DNA from: an uncultured Enhydrobacter sp.
Lineage (GTDB): Bacteria; Pseudomonadota; Gammaproteobacteria; Pseudomonadales; Moraxellaceae
Assembly: GCA_946222995.1 (NCBI GenBank)
Contig: CAMIOS010000001.1
Span: forward strand, 62,001 to 126,000
Reading direction: 5' to 3'
Length of the DNA stretch: 64,000 bases
The notes under the pieces: generated by a model
What the model was told of the DNA's origin: nothing
Database searches by the model: none
What the model saw: only the letters and a program-made list of their open reading frames with translations
In this document: positions 9,217-17,128 of the stretch, in pieces
Position numbering within the stretch: the stretch's first letter is position 1
Layout: every line of letters begins with the position of its first letter
Position numbers and translations under genes: made by a program

Positions 9217-9564
9217 TTATTTCTTTTTAGCAGATTTTGCAGAAGATTTCGTAGCCGCTTTAGCTGGCTCAGCATCCCCAGTTGCGCCATTGGTGATGTC
9301 TTTAAGCCCTTTCCCTGCTTTAAAGCTTGGTACTTTACTCGCAGGAATTTGCATTTCTTCACCTGTTTGTGGGTTACGACCAGTGCGTGCTTGACGTTCT
9401 TTAACGCTAAAGGTACCAAAACCTACCAAAGAAACGGTGTCATTGGCTTTCATGGCTTCATTAATAGAAGCGATAAAGGCGTTAAGTGCTTCAGTGGCTT
9501 GTGCTTTAGACAATTTGTCGCCAGATTTTGCAACCATGCTGTCAATTAATTCTGATTTATTCAT
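9217..9564 (-). CDS. hupB: HU family DNA-binding protein with basic C-terminal tail
   Basis: Nucleoid protein that bends DNA as a dimer. Residues 1-92 are a full HU/IHF domain: MNKSELIDSMV start, helix pair, GFGTFSVKERQARTGRNPQTGEEM with the DNA-intercalating arm, and KVPSFKAGKGLKD at the end. Ordinary HU stops near residue 90. This one continues with a low-complexity tail of about 23 residues ending KSSAKSAKKK, like the Ala/Lys tails of actinobacterial HU or histone H1. It is monocistronic, with a terminator at 9171-9198. The HupB label is a family name; hupA/hupB cannot be separated from sequence alone. Confidence 0.93.
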   Translation of the reverse strand: MNKSELIDSMVAKSGDKLSKAQATEALNAFIASINEAMKANDTVSLVGFGTFSVKERQARTGRNPQTGEEMQIPASKVPSFKAGKGLKDITNGATGDAEPAKAATKSSAKSAKKK

Positions 9565-9777
9565 AAAATTTATCCTTCAAAAATGGACGAGAGAGGTAAG
9601 GTTAGTGGTAACACGCCACTACAGTAGCCTTGAGAGTGATTATAAGTAAAGCCAAGGTGCTAAAGCAAGCAAAATAGCGGAGTTTTTTATATATTTTGGT
9701 ATGGAATAACCGGTTTTTGCAAAATAAAGGTAAATAGTCACGTATTGTTTACATTTCTTTGCAGTAATAGAGTAAAT

Positions 9778-9846
9778 GGGTGTTCTAAGCTGCGCTAACT
9801 ATCCCATACCCTTACCAAATGCGAAAGACACAGCATCAGCTTTTTT
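9778..9846 (+). ncRNA. Possible small RNA (weak candidate)
   Basis: A promoter-like pair TTGTTT (9745-9750) and TAGAGT (9768-9773) with 17-base spacing is followed about 70 bases later by AAGCTG (9787-9792) pairing with CAGCTT (9837-9842) and a T run (9841-9846). It would give a short RNA of about 70 nt with a U-rich end. The -10 box is poor and the loop is long, so this is only a candidate. Confidence 0.25.
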
Positions 9847-9951
9847 AAAATGATTTGTTCTACTGATTTCTTTACTTCAGTTACCCAGCTTAGAATTATT
9901 ACAAAAACTTTAACGACGCTATATTAATACTTTTGAACAATAAATTTTATC

Positions 9952-9978
9952 AAAAAACCGAGTATCTATCATACCCGG
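9952..9978 (-). terminator. Terminator of acnD
   Basis: Stem CCGAGTAT (9958-9965) / ATACCCGG (9971-9978). It is fully paired in minus-strand RNA with one G-U, followed by six T residues (9952-9957), 32 bases after the acnD stop. Confidence 0.8.
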
Positions 9979-10009
9979 CTTGCAGAATTTGAACAATATT
10001 TTAGAAAGT

Positions 10010-12628
10010 TTAAGCAACTTCACCCTTTAAAAAATCCTGCGCAAATTTTTGTAACACCCCGCCTGCCTTATAGGTATCCACTTCCGCTTGCGTATCTAGG
10101 CGACAGGTGACAGGCACTTCAAGCGGTTGTGAGCCTTCTTTATTAATCACCAACATCAAATCACAGCGGGGCGACAAGTCACCGACCACATCATACACCT
10201 CGGTACCATCAAGCCCCAGCGTGGTACGGGTCGTGCCTGCCTTAAATTCTAGCGGCAGTACGCCCATCCCAATCAAATTGGTACGGTGGATCCGCTCAAA
10301 GCCTTCAGCGACAATCGCCTGCACGCCTGCCAATCGCACGCCTTTTGCCGCCCAATCACGGCTAGAACCTTGACCGTAGTCCGCCCCTGCGATGATAATC
10401 AGCGGTTGGTCACGATTCATATAGGTCTCAATCGCCTCCCACATCCGCATGACTTGCCCTTCGGGTTCGACACGGGCGAGCGAGCCTTGACGGGTTGAGC
10501 CGTCGTCATTTTTCAACATTTCGTTAAACAGTTTTGGGTTGGCAAAGGTAGCACGTTGGGCGGTTAAGTGGTCGCCACGGTGGGTCGCATAGCTGTTAAA
10601 GTCTTCTTCAGGCAAGCCCATTTTCGCCAAATATTCCCCCGCCGCCGAGCCTGGCAAAATCGCATTCGATGGCGATAGATGGTCGGTGGTGATATTATCG
10701 GGCAAAATCGCTAAGGGTCGCATACCTTTTAGCGTGCGTTCTCCCGCTAAAGCCCCTTCCCAATAGGGCGGGCGGCGGATATAAGTGGACTGTGGTCGCC
10801 AGTTGTACAGCGGGCTTGCCGCCTTTTCGCTTCTATCCAAATTAAACATCGGAATATACACCGCGCGAAACTGTTCGGGCTTCACATGTTTAGCGACAAT
10901 GTCGTCGATTTCTTCATCGCTTGGATAAATATCGGCAAGGCGAATTTCCCTTTGCTTGCCATCTGAGCCATTGACCACGCCTAAAACGTCTTTTTCAATG
11001 TCAAAACGAATCGTGCCTGCAATGGCATACGCTACCACTAAAGGCGGGCTTGCCAAAAATGCCTGCTTGGCATACGGATGAATGCGTCCGTCAAAGTTAC
11101 GATTGCCCGATAACACCGCGGTGGTGTACAGGTCGCGTTCGATGATTTCCTGCTGAATCGCTGGGTCGAGTGCCCCCGACATCCCATTACAAGTGGTACA
11201 GGCAAAGCCGACAATGCCAAAGCCAAGCTGTTCAAGCTCAGGCATCAATCCCGAATCTTCAAGATACAAAGCGGCGACCTTTGAGCCAGGGGCAAACGAG
11301 GTTTTCACCCAGGGCTTGCGAGTTAAACCAAGGGCGTTGGCTTTTTTGGCAAGTAGGGCAGCGGCGACTACGTTACGAGGGTTCGAGGTATTAGTACAAG
11401 ACGTGATGGCAGCGATAATCACCGCACCGTCTGGCATTAAGCCATTTTCACTTTGCGGAACGCTTTCGCCTTCAGCATGGGCGATACCTTTTGCCGAAAG
11501 TTCAGAGGTCGATACACGGGCGTGTGGATTACTCGGTCCCGCCATATTGCGAGTGACGAGTGACAAATCAAACTCAAGCACCCGCTCATATTCTGCCGTG
11601 ACCAAATCTGACGACCAAAGCCCAGCAGTTTTGGCATAATTTTCCACCAATTTAACTTGTTCTTCATCCCGCCCTGTCAAACGTAGATAGTCGATAGTTT
11701 GCTGGTCGATATAAAATAGCCCTGCGGTTGCCCCATATTCGGGGGTCATATTGGCGATGGTGGCTCGGTCGCCAATCGATAGGCTATCCGCCCCTTCACC
11801 AAAAAATTCGACATACGCTCCAACGACGCGCTCTTTGCGTAAAAATTCGGTCAAAGCCAACACGATATCGGTGGGCGTAATACCCGCTTGGCGTTTGCCA
11901 GTTAAATGCACCCCGACAATATCGGGCAGTCGCATCATAGACGGATGCCCAAGCATCACGGTTTCGGCTTCTAGCCCGCCCACGCCGACTGATATCACGC
12001 CCAAGGCATCGGCATGTGGGGTGTGACTATCGGTACCCACACAAGTGTCAGGATAGGCGATCCCATTTTTGACTTGTATCACAGGTGACATTTTTTCAAT
12101 GTTAATTTGGTGCATAATGCCGTTACCCGCTGGAATCACATCGACATTTTCAAAGGCGGTTTTTGTCCAGTTGATAAAGTCAAAGCGGTCGGCATTACGG
12201 CGTTCTTCGATTTCACGATTTTTTTCAAAGGCTTCGGGGTCAAATCCGCCATATTCCACCGCCAGTGAGTGATCTACAATCAGCTGGGTTTGCACCACGG
12301 GATTGACCTTTGACGGGTCGCCACCTTGTTCGGCGATGGCATCTCGAAGTCCTGCCAAATCGACAAGGGCGGTCTGCCCCAAGATATCGTGACACACGAC
12401 ACGGGCAGGATACCACGGAAAATCAAGTGTACGTTCACGGTTGATGAGCTGTTTTAGGCTGTCGGTGAGTTCTTTTTTATCCGTGACTTTGCGTACAAGC
12501 TGTTCGGCAAGAATACGCGAGGTGTAGGGGAGTTTGTCGTAACTATTGGGGGTGATATCGTTTACCGCTTGGCGGGTGTCGAAGTATTCCAAGTCGGAAT
12601 TGGGGAGGGGTTTGCGATATTGGCTCAT
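10010..12628 (-). CDS. acnD: Fe/S-dependent 2-methylcitrate dehydratase AcnD
   Basis: Aconitase-superfamily enzyme of the 2-methylcitrate cycle that dehydrates 2-methylcitrate to 2-methylaconitate. The start MSQYRKPLPNSDLEYFDTR is the AcnD start, not the AcnA one. Translation should begin at the ATG at 12628 (AAGGA upstream), giving 872 aa rather than the longer open frame. Fe-S ligand motifs are TSCTNTSNPRN (about 409) and CTTCNGMSG (about 479); the C-terminal swivel domain has GADYGQGSSRDWAAKG. PrpC and PrpB genes upstream confirm the pathway. In known systems AcnD needs the isomerase PrpF, usually encoded directly downstream; here a terminator and hupB follow instead. Confidence 0.93.
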   Translation of the reverse strand: MSQYRKPLPNSDLEYFDTRQAVNDITPNSYDKLPYTSRILAEQLVRKVTDKKELTDSLKQLINRERTLDFPWYPARVVCHDILGQTALVDLAGLRDAIAEQGGDPSKVNPVVQTQLIVDHSLAVEYGGFDPEAFEKNREIEERRNADRFDFINWTKTAFENVDVIPAGNGIMHQINIEKMSPVIQVKNGIAYPDTCVGTDSHTPHADALGVISVGVGGLEAETVMLGHPSMMRLPDIVGVHLTGKRQAGITPTDIVLALTEFLRKERVVGAYVEFFGEGADSLSIGDRATIANMTPEYGATAGLFYIDQQTIDYLRLTGRDEEQVKLVENYAKTAGLWSSDLVTAEYERVLEFDLSLVTRNMAGPSNPHARVSTSELSAKGIAHAEGESVPQSENGLMPDGAVIIAAITSCTNTSNPRNVVAAALLAKKANALGLTRKPWVKTSFAPGSKVAALYLEDSGLMPELEQLGFGIVGFACTTCNGMSGALDPAIQQEIIERDLYTTAVLSGNRNFDGRIHPYAKQAFLASPPLVVAYAIAGTIRFDIEKDVLGVVNGSDGKQREIRLADIYPSDEEIDDIVAKHVKPEQFRAVYIPMFNLDRSEKAASPLYNWRPQSTYIRRPPYWEGALAGERTLKGMRPLAILPDNITTDHLSPSNAILPGSAAGEYLAKMGLPEEDFNSYATHRGDHLTAQRATFANPKLFNEMLKNDDGSTRQGSLARVEPEGQVMRMWEAIETYMNRDQPLIIIAGADYGQGSSRDWAAKGVRLAGVQAIVAEGFERIHRTNLIGMGVLPLEFKAGTTRTTLGLDGTEVYDVVGDLSPRCDLMLVINKEGSQPLEVPVTCRLDTQAEVDTYKAGGVLQKFAQDFLKGEVA

Positions 12629-12672
12629 GGCTAAGTTCCTTCTGCTAAGTTTAATAAGAAATCGGTTGGTAA

Positions 12673-12689
12673 GGTGCGTCTCACGCACC
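12673..12689. repeat. REP palindrome, RAYT family, copy 1
   Basis: Perfect palindrome GGTGCGT CTC ACGCACC just downstream of the RAYT gene and upstream of the acnD start. Confidence 0.75.
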
Positions 12690-12712
12690 TAAAAAGTCGC
12701 TACTTTACAAAT

Positions 12713-12729
12713 AGTGCGTAAGACACACT
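12713..12729. repeat. REP palindrome, RAYT family, copy 2 (degenerate)
   Basis: AGTGCGT AAG ACACACT, the same 7-3-7 layout as copy 1 with one mismatch between arms. It ends nine bases before the RAYT stop codon. Confidence 0.6.
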
Positions 12730-12737
12730 TTAGATTG

Positions 12738-13322
12738 TTATTCACCAAAAGTTTGTAACGCATTATCCATAGCCCAATCAGACGGATAAAATCCCATTTT
12801 GACATAACGATGAAAAGAGGAGTACTGCCAATCCGCCACATTTTTTACTAGCCCATGTTTGACAGGGTTAAAGTGAATATAATTGAGATGATTGGTTAAA
12901 TCTTGTTCATCACGGATTAGATGCTCATAAAATCGTCGATGCCAAATGCCTTTTTCATTACGTTTAACTTTAGAAATGCTTAAATCATACATGGATAAAT
13001 GATATTGCGGGCATCGTTGCGTGGTCTTACGTTTGATTAAACCCCAAATCCGACTAAAATCATTATCCTTTTGCTCAAATTGTAAAATGCAATGCAAATG
13101 GTCGGGCATTTGTACCCATGCAACAATCGTAAAGGGGTAGGTTTGTCGAACTTCGATAATACTTTGCTTCAATGCGAATAAAAAATCCGTTTGGCAAAAA
13201 ATCTTACGCCTTTCAAAGGCTAGTAAGGTAAAAGCGTAAACCTTACCGTCAAAATTGCGAATGTAATTGGGCAAAAATGTTAGCTTCCTTACCTTAATAA
13301 CAGTAAGGTAGGTCTTACGCAC
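12738..13322 (-). mobile_element. REP-associated tyrosine transposase (RAYT, IS200-like Y1 family)
   Basis: Single-domain Y1 transposase of the kind that works on REP palindromes and not on full insertion sequences. Seen: FLPNYIRNFDGKVYAFTLLAFERR start region, the HUH motif as MPDHLHCIL, the KRKTTQR segment, and the catalytic helix LNYIHFNPVKHGLV with Tyr. The tail VADWQYSSFHRYV is the usual RAYT C-terminus. The longest frame starts with GTG at 13322, inside a REP-like palindrome, so the start is uncertain; up to 194 aa. REP palindromes flank it on both sides (12673, 12713, 13303, 13347). It sits between acnD and the rest of the prp genes on the same strand, which suggests insertion into that operon. 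Confidence 0.9.
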
Positions 13323-13323
13323 C
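13303..13323. repeat. REP-like palindrome at the RAYT 5' end
   Basis: GTAAG (13303-13307) and CTTAC (13314-13318) flank a short core, followed by GCACC; this is half of the GGTGCGT/ACGCACC unit. It overlaps the presumed GTG start of the transposase gene. Confidence 0.5.
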
Positions 13324-13346
13324 GTTTCAAAATAAGTACAATTGAG

Positions 13347-13363
13347 GGTGCGTGTGACGCACC
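13347..13363. repeat. REP palindrome, RAYT family, copy 3
   Basis: Perfect palindrome GGTGCGT GTG ACGCACC, immediately before the stop codon of the small membrane protein gene (13364). Confidence 0.75.
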
Positions 13364-13570
13364 TTACTGTCCATTACCTTTTTGATAGATAGTAAGCAGC
13401 ATTACGGCGATAAAACCTACAATAAAAATAAAGGCTTCTGTATTAGAAAATTTGGGTTTCGTTGGCACATCACCAAAATATTGCCCTTTACTTCGCATAA
13501 AAATAGCGACAATGATAATCAGCAAAAATAAGCCACCTAATAAAAGTAAAACTGTAGTTTGCTCAAACAT
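13364..13570 (-). CDS. Small membrane protein of unknown function
   Basis: 68 aa with two hydrophobic helices: TVLLLLGGLFLLIIIVAIFM (about 6-25) and FIFIVGFIAVMLLTIY (about 48-63). They are joined by a polar loop with GQYFGDVPTKPKFSNTEA. I recognise no family. GGTGA is upstream of the ATG. It lies 74 bases after prpC and just before the RAYT insertion, on the same strand as the prp genes, so it is probably co-transcribed. A REP palindrome abuts its stop codon. Being intact and conserved-looking it may be a real operon member, but no function is inferable. Confidence 0.65.
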   Translation of the reverse strand: MFEQTTVLLLLGGLFLLIIIVAIFMRSKGQYFGDVPTKPKFSNTEAFIFIVGFIAVMLLTIYQKGNGQ

Positions 13571-13599
13571 TCATTGTCACCATTTTTTATCTAAGGGTG

Positions 13600-13637
13600 C
13601 GTAAAAAGATGGGTAAGACGTAGCTTACGTTTTTACG
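13600..13637. repeat. Nested inverted repeat between prpC and the small membrane protein gene
   Basis: Outer arms CGTAAAAA (13600-13607) / TTTTTACG (13630-13637) enclose inner arms GTAAG (13613-13617) / CTTAC (13624-13628). It is preceded by GGTG, so it looks like a decayed REP. As RNA it would form a long hairpin just after the prpC stop. Confidence 0.55.
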
Positions 13638-13644
13638 TCAACTA

Positions 13645-14814
13645 TTAACGCTTATCTAATGGCACAAATTCTTGGTTATCAGGCCCTGTATAATTGGCTG
13701 ATGGACGAATAATTTTGCCATCTGCCCGTTGCTCAAGCACGTGAGCCGCCCAGCCAGCGGTACGAGCAATCACAAACAGCGGGGTAAACATCGCCGTTGG
13801 TACGCCCAATTTGTGATAGCTGACCGCCGAGAACCAATCTAGATTTGGGAACATTTTTTTGTTATCCCACATCACGGTTTCTAAGCGTTCTGCCACATCA
13901 AATAAGATCATATCGCCCATTTCTTGCGACAAGTTACGCGCCACCTCTTTAATCACTTTATTACGTGGGTCGCTGACCGTATAGACAGGGTGCCCAAAGC
14001 CGATAATGACCTCTTTTTTCTCAAGGCGTTCTAAAATATCCTTTTCGGCATCATCGGCATGGCGATAGCGTTTTTGGATGTCATAAGCGACTTCATTGGC
14101 ACCGCCGTGTTTGGGTCCTTTTAATGCCCCAATCGCCCCGCTAATCGCCGAGTACATATCCGAGCCTGTGCCGGTAATTACCCGGCTGGTAAAGGTTGAG
14201 GCGTTAAATTCGTGCTCTGCGTACAGAATGAGCGAGGTGTGCATGGCTTTGATGTGTGATTCGCTTGGTACTTCACCATGTAACAGCTCAAGAAAATGCC
14301 CACCAATGCTGTCTTGGTCGCTGTCTAGGCTAATGACTTTGCCATTGTGGCTATAGTGATACCAGTACAGTAGCATCGAGCCAAGACTTGCAATCAGCTT
14401 GTCGGCGATGTCACGGGCTTCTGATACCGGTTGGCTTTCACGCTCAGGCAAGGTGCAGCCGAGTGCCGACACGCCGGTGCGCATCACATCCATCGGGTGA
14501 GCATGGGCGGGCAGGGCTTCAAGAACCGCCAAGACATTTACTGGCAAGTTACGCATGGTTTTGAGCTTTTTCTTATAGGCATCAAGTTCGTGGCGATTTG
14601 GCAGATGGCCATGAATCAGCAAAAAGGCGACTTCTTCAAATTCGCTGTCTTTTGCTAAATCTAAAATATCATAGCCACGGTAAGATAGGTCATTGCCCGT
14701 ACGTCCCACGGTACATAGAGCGGTGTTACCTGCCGCAACGCCTGATAGCGCGACGGATTTTTTGGGCTTGGGTTTGTTTTCGGGCGTCTCGGTTGTTGGT
14801 GCGTTTTGTGACAT
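13645..14814 (-). CDS. prpC: 2-methylcitrate synthase PrpC
   Basis: Citrate-synthase family enzyme condensing propionyl-CoA with oxaloacetate to 2-methylcitrate. The ATG at 14814 is chosen over the TTG at 14820 because AAGGAA lies six bases upstream; this gives 389 aa, the usual PrpC length. PrpC-type features: ALSGVAAGNTALCTVGRTGNDLSYRGYDI near the N-terminus, PKHGGANE (active-site His, about 236), GFGHPVYTVSDPRNKVIK (about 270), and a C-terminal TGWAAHVLEQR with the CoA-binding region. It lies between a lipoprotein gene and a small membrane protein gene, in the prpB-prpC-acnD order. Confidence 0.95.
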   Translation of the reverse strand: MSQNAPTTETPENKPKPKKSVALSGVAAGNTALCTVGRTGNDLSYRGYDILDLAKDSEFEEVAFLLIHGHLPNRHELDAYKKKLKTMRNLPVNVLAVLEALPAHAHPMDVMRTGVSALGCTLPERESQPVSEARDIADKLIASLGSMLLYWYHYSHNGKVISLDSDQDSIGGHFLELLHGEVPSESHIKAMHTSLILYAEHEFNASTFTSRVITGTGSDMYSAISGAIGALKGPKHGGANEVAYDIQKRYRHADDAEKDILERLEKKEVIIGFGHPVYTVSDPRNKVIKEVARNLSQEMGDMILFDVAERLETVMWDNKKMFPNLDWFSAVSYHKLGVPTAMFTPLFVIARTAGWAAHVLEQRADGKIIRPSANYTGPDNQEFVPLDKR

Positions 14815-14842
14815 TATCAATTCCTTTTTGGTTGTGAAAAAT

Positions 14843-15550
14843 TTAAGGTTTTGGTGTTGAAGCTACCGCTGAGGCGTTAGCAGAACGTTGATTAAACTGC
14901 GATACACTAATTTGACATCGTTGTAATTGGGCATTTTGAATAGGGGCAAAGGTATTAGCAAGTTGGGTGGTAGCCAACTGTTGCACTTTTTGACCGGTCG
15001 CTGTCTGAATAAATGCAGAAATCTGTAGTTTTTCATCATCGGTCACATCAAGCGTGCCGGCTTGGGTATTGCCATTTTTTAGCTTAGTAAAGTAATTTTG
15101 ATTAAATTGAACGATTTTTTGTCCCACAGGCAGACGATAAAATTCATTGGCTTCTTTTAGCTCACTGTCTGTTAAATTATGTGCTAATAACCCTTGAGCT
15201 AGGTTAACAGTTTGTTGAGTATCAAAGTCAGCAAGGCAGTGTTTTTGCGTCAGTGAGAGATTAGAGTGTTGATAAATTGCAAGCAAAAAGCCATTATTAA
15301 GCGTGGTAGCGACCAATTGGGTTAAGGGTTCATCAAGTTTTACGTCACTTAATGCCAGACGATTGGTGGAACTATTGGAGGCAATGCTAGATGAAATGCT
15401 TGCTACTTGAGCAACAGGCGTAGAGGCAGCCGCCGTTGTCGTCATATTGCTTTGTGGTTTTTGGCAAGCCGTCAATCCCCCAGCAATACCAAAGACTATT
15501 AGCATAGCTGTCTTCTTAAAAGTTTGTGACAGATTAACGGATAACTGCAT
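14843..15550 (-). CDS. Lipoprotein, DUF2059-like, within the prp locus
   Basis: 235 aa. The N-terminal signal peptide ends in lipobox LTAC at about residues 26-29, so it is probably outer- or inner-membrane anchored. A Ser/Ala/Thr-rich linker follows, then a helical domain with LTDSELKEANEFYRLPVGQKIVQFN. This resembles the DUF2059 family motif (EL..A..FY.SP.GQK). The C-terminus is again Ser/Ala-rich. It lies 28 bases upstream of the prpC start and 93 bases after prpB on the same strand, inside what is normally a purely catabolic operon. No function is known; the family assignment is moderate. Confidence 0.75.
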   Translation of the reverse strand: MQLSVNLSQTFKKTAMLIVFGIAGGLTACQKPQSNMTTTAAASTPVAQVASISSSIASNSSTNRLALSDVKLDEPLTQLVATTLNNGFLLAIYQHSNLSLTQKHCLADFDTQQTVNLAQGLLAHNLTDSELKEANEFYRLPVGQKIVQFNQNYFTKLKNGNTQAGTLDVTDDEKLQISAFIQTATGQKVQQLATTQLANTFAPIQNAQLQRCQISVSQFNQRSANASAVASTPKP

Positions 15551-15643
15551 GATTGATTACCATAATCATAGTAAAGTTAACTATTGTCGCTAACGTTAAA
15601 CAGATGACATCTAGCGAGTATAGGCAAAATGACTGGGTATGCA

Positions 15644-16537
15644 TTATTTTTTACTTTTAAACAACGCATCCAATTTTTGTTCATACGAGTGATAATTCAA
15701 AAACTCATATAATTCATTGCGCGTTTGCATGGTATCAACAACCGACGTTTGCACGCCTTCATCTTTAAGCACTTGGTATACATTGAGCGCCGCTTTATTC
15801 ATCGCCCGAAATGCTGACAATGGATACAGCACCATATCCACACCCATATCAAACAATTCTTGGGTAGTATAAAGGTCGGTTTGTCCAAACTCGGTCATAT
15901 TGGCAAGTACAGGAATATCAAGCACATCGGTAAATTTGCGATACATGGCAATATCGGTCAACGCTTCAGCAAAAATCATATCTGCCCCGGCTTCTTGAAA
16001 CGCGACGGCACGCTCAACTGCTGCATCCAGTCCTTCGACTGATAAGGCATCAGTACGAGCCATCACCACAAAATCTGGGTCAACTTTGGCATCTAAGGCA
16101 GCTTTTAATCTATCAACCATCTCACTTGTTGATACGATTTCTTTATTCGGGCGATGACCACAGCGTTTTTGTGCGACTTGGTCTTCAATATGTACCGCTG
16201 CTACGCCGGCTTTTTCCATTTGCTTGATGGTCTGAGCGATATTAAATGCCCCGCCCCAGCCAGTGTCGATGTCAACGAGTAGCGGGGTATCAACGGCATT
16301 GGTGATACGGCTGGCATCGGTAAGCACATCATTGAGGCTCGTCATACCAAGGTCAGGCAAACCAAATGACGCATTTGCCACGCCACCGCCCGATAAATAA
16401 ATGGCTTTATGTCCGACTTGGGTCGCCATCATGGCGGTGTAAGCATTAATCGTACCGACGATTTGCAGCGGACGACCTTGGGATTTTTCAGATTCGATAG
16501 CGTCACGAAATTTGCGACCTGCGGATAAATTCGGCAT
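15644..16537 (-). CDS. prpB: 2-methylisocitrate lyase PrpB
   Basis: Isocitrate lyase/PEP mutase superfamily enzyme that splits 2-methylisocitrate into pyruvate and succinate, the last step of the methylcitrate cycle. 297 aa, standard length. Signature QKRCGHRP around residue 124 carries the catalytic Cys. The TGWGGAFNIAQTIKQME metal-binding region and VMARTDAL are also present. First gene of the prp set; no PrpR or GntR regulator gene is seen upstream in the 591-base gap. Confidence 0.96.
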   Translation of the reverse strand: MPNLSAGRKFRDAIESEKSQGRPLQIVGTINAYTAMMATQVGHKAIYLSGGGVANASFGLPDLGMTSLNDVLTDASRITNAVDTPLLVDIDTGWGGAFNIAQTIKQMEKAGVAAVHIEDQVAQKRCGHRPNKEIVSTSEMVDRLKAALDAKVDPDFVVMARTDALSVEGLDAAVERAVAFQEAGADMIFAEALTDIAMYRKFTDVLDIPVLANMTEFGQTDLYTTQELFDMGVDMVLYPLSAFRAMNKAALNVYQVLKDEGVQTSVVDTMQTRNELYEFLNYHSYEQKLDALFKSKK

Positions 16538-17128
16538 ATCATGTTCCTTATAATAGTATCCAATAATATAATAATGCTCAATTTCAAACTATAGCACTAG
16601 TATAATGCTAAAACTTCATCTTGTGTTTTTAATTTTCCACAACTATTAAATAAGATAATGTTTAAATATACGAGATTTGTATATTAATGAAAAATAGTGG
16701 TATAAATTTAAAATAAATGACAAAAAGAATGAATAATCCACTCGCTATTATATGTTTTATTAACAAAAAATTACAAATAAATGAGTGAATGTTTCTACAG
16801 CATCTTTAGTTAAATACATGCCAATCTGTAAAATATTAGATAAGTTTAGGTATAATTCAAATGCTATGCCGAATTTTCTGTTGGGTAACGCATGTGAGTT
16901 GATAGAGATAATTTAAAGATACTTTTTTATACAATAATTTATGGTAATTTTATAGTATGATTACCAATCATTCCAACCCTATTTATAAACTAAAGTTCTA
17001 TAGAGTTTCCAGTAAACATAGGTTAAATTAATTAGGTTAAATAAAATCCTTGGCGTTAGCTAAGGTAATAATTTTTATTGTTGATTAGAAATCATTGTGA
17101 GTTGATAAAAAGTAGTTAATTCAATGTT
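16538..17128. other. AT-rich intergenic gap upstream of prpB and the ModA-like gene
   Basis: 591 bases of very AT-rich sequence between divergent genes. No coding sequence is supported. One small inverted repeat is visible, GGTAAT (16943-16948) / ATTACC (16960-16965), which could be an operator. The prpB promoter should lie in the left part. Nothing else is recognisable. Confidence 0.5.

Larger units (their letters stand above)
9565..10009. other. Intergenic gap between acnD and hupB
   Basis: About 445 bases. It holds the hupB promoter region, the acnD terminator (9952-9978) and a possible small RNA unit on the plus strand (about 9745-9846). No coding sequence is supported. Confidence 0.5.

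Noticed and set aside
10010..12688. Aconitase A (AcnA) as the identity of the gene
   Set aside because: The start YRKPLPNSDLEYFDTR, the length and the prpB/prpC neighbours fit AcnD.
16538..17128. Horizontally acquired island at the AT-rich gap before the ModA-like gene
   Set aside because: Low GC alone, no integrase, repeats or tRNA; ordinary promoter-rich spacer is as likely.
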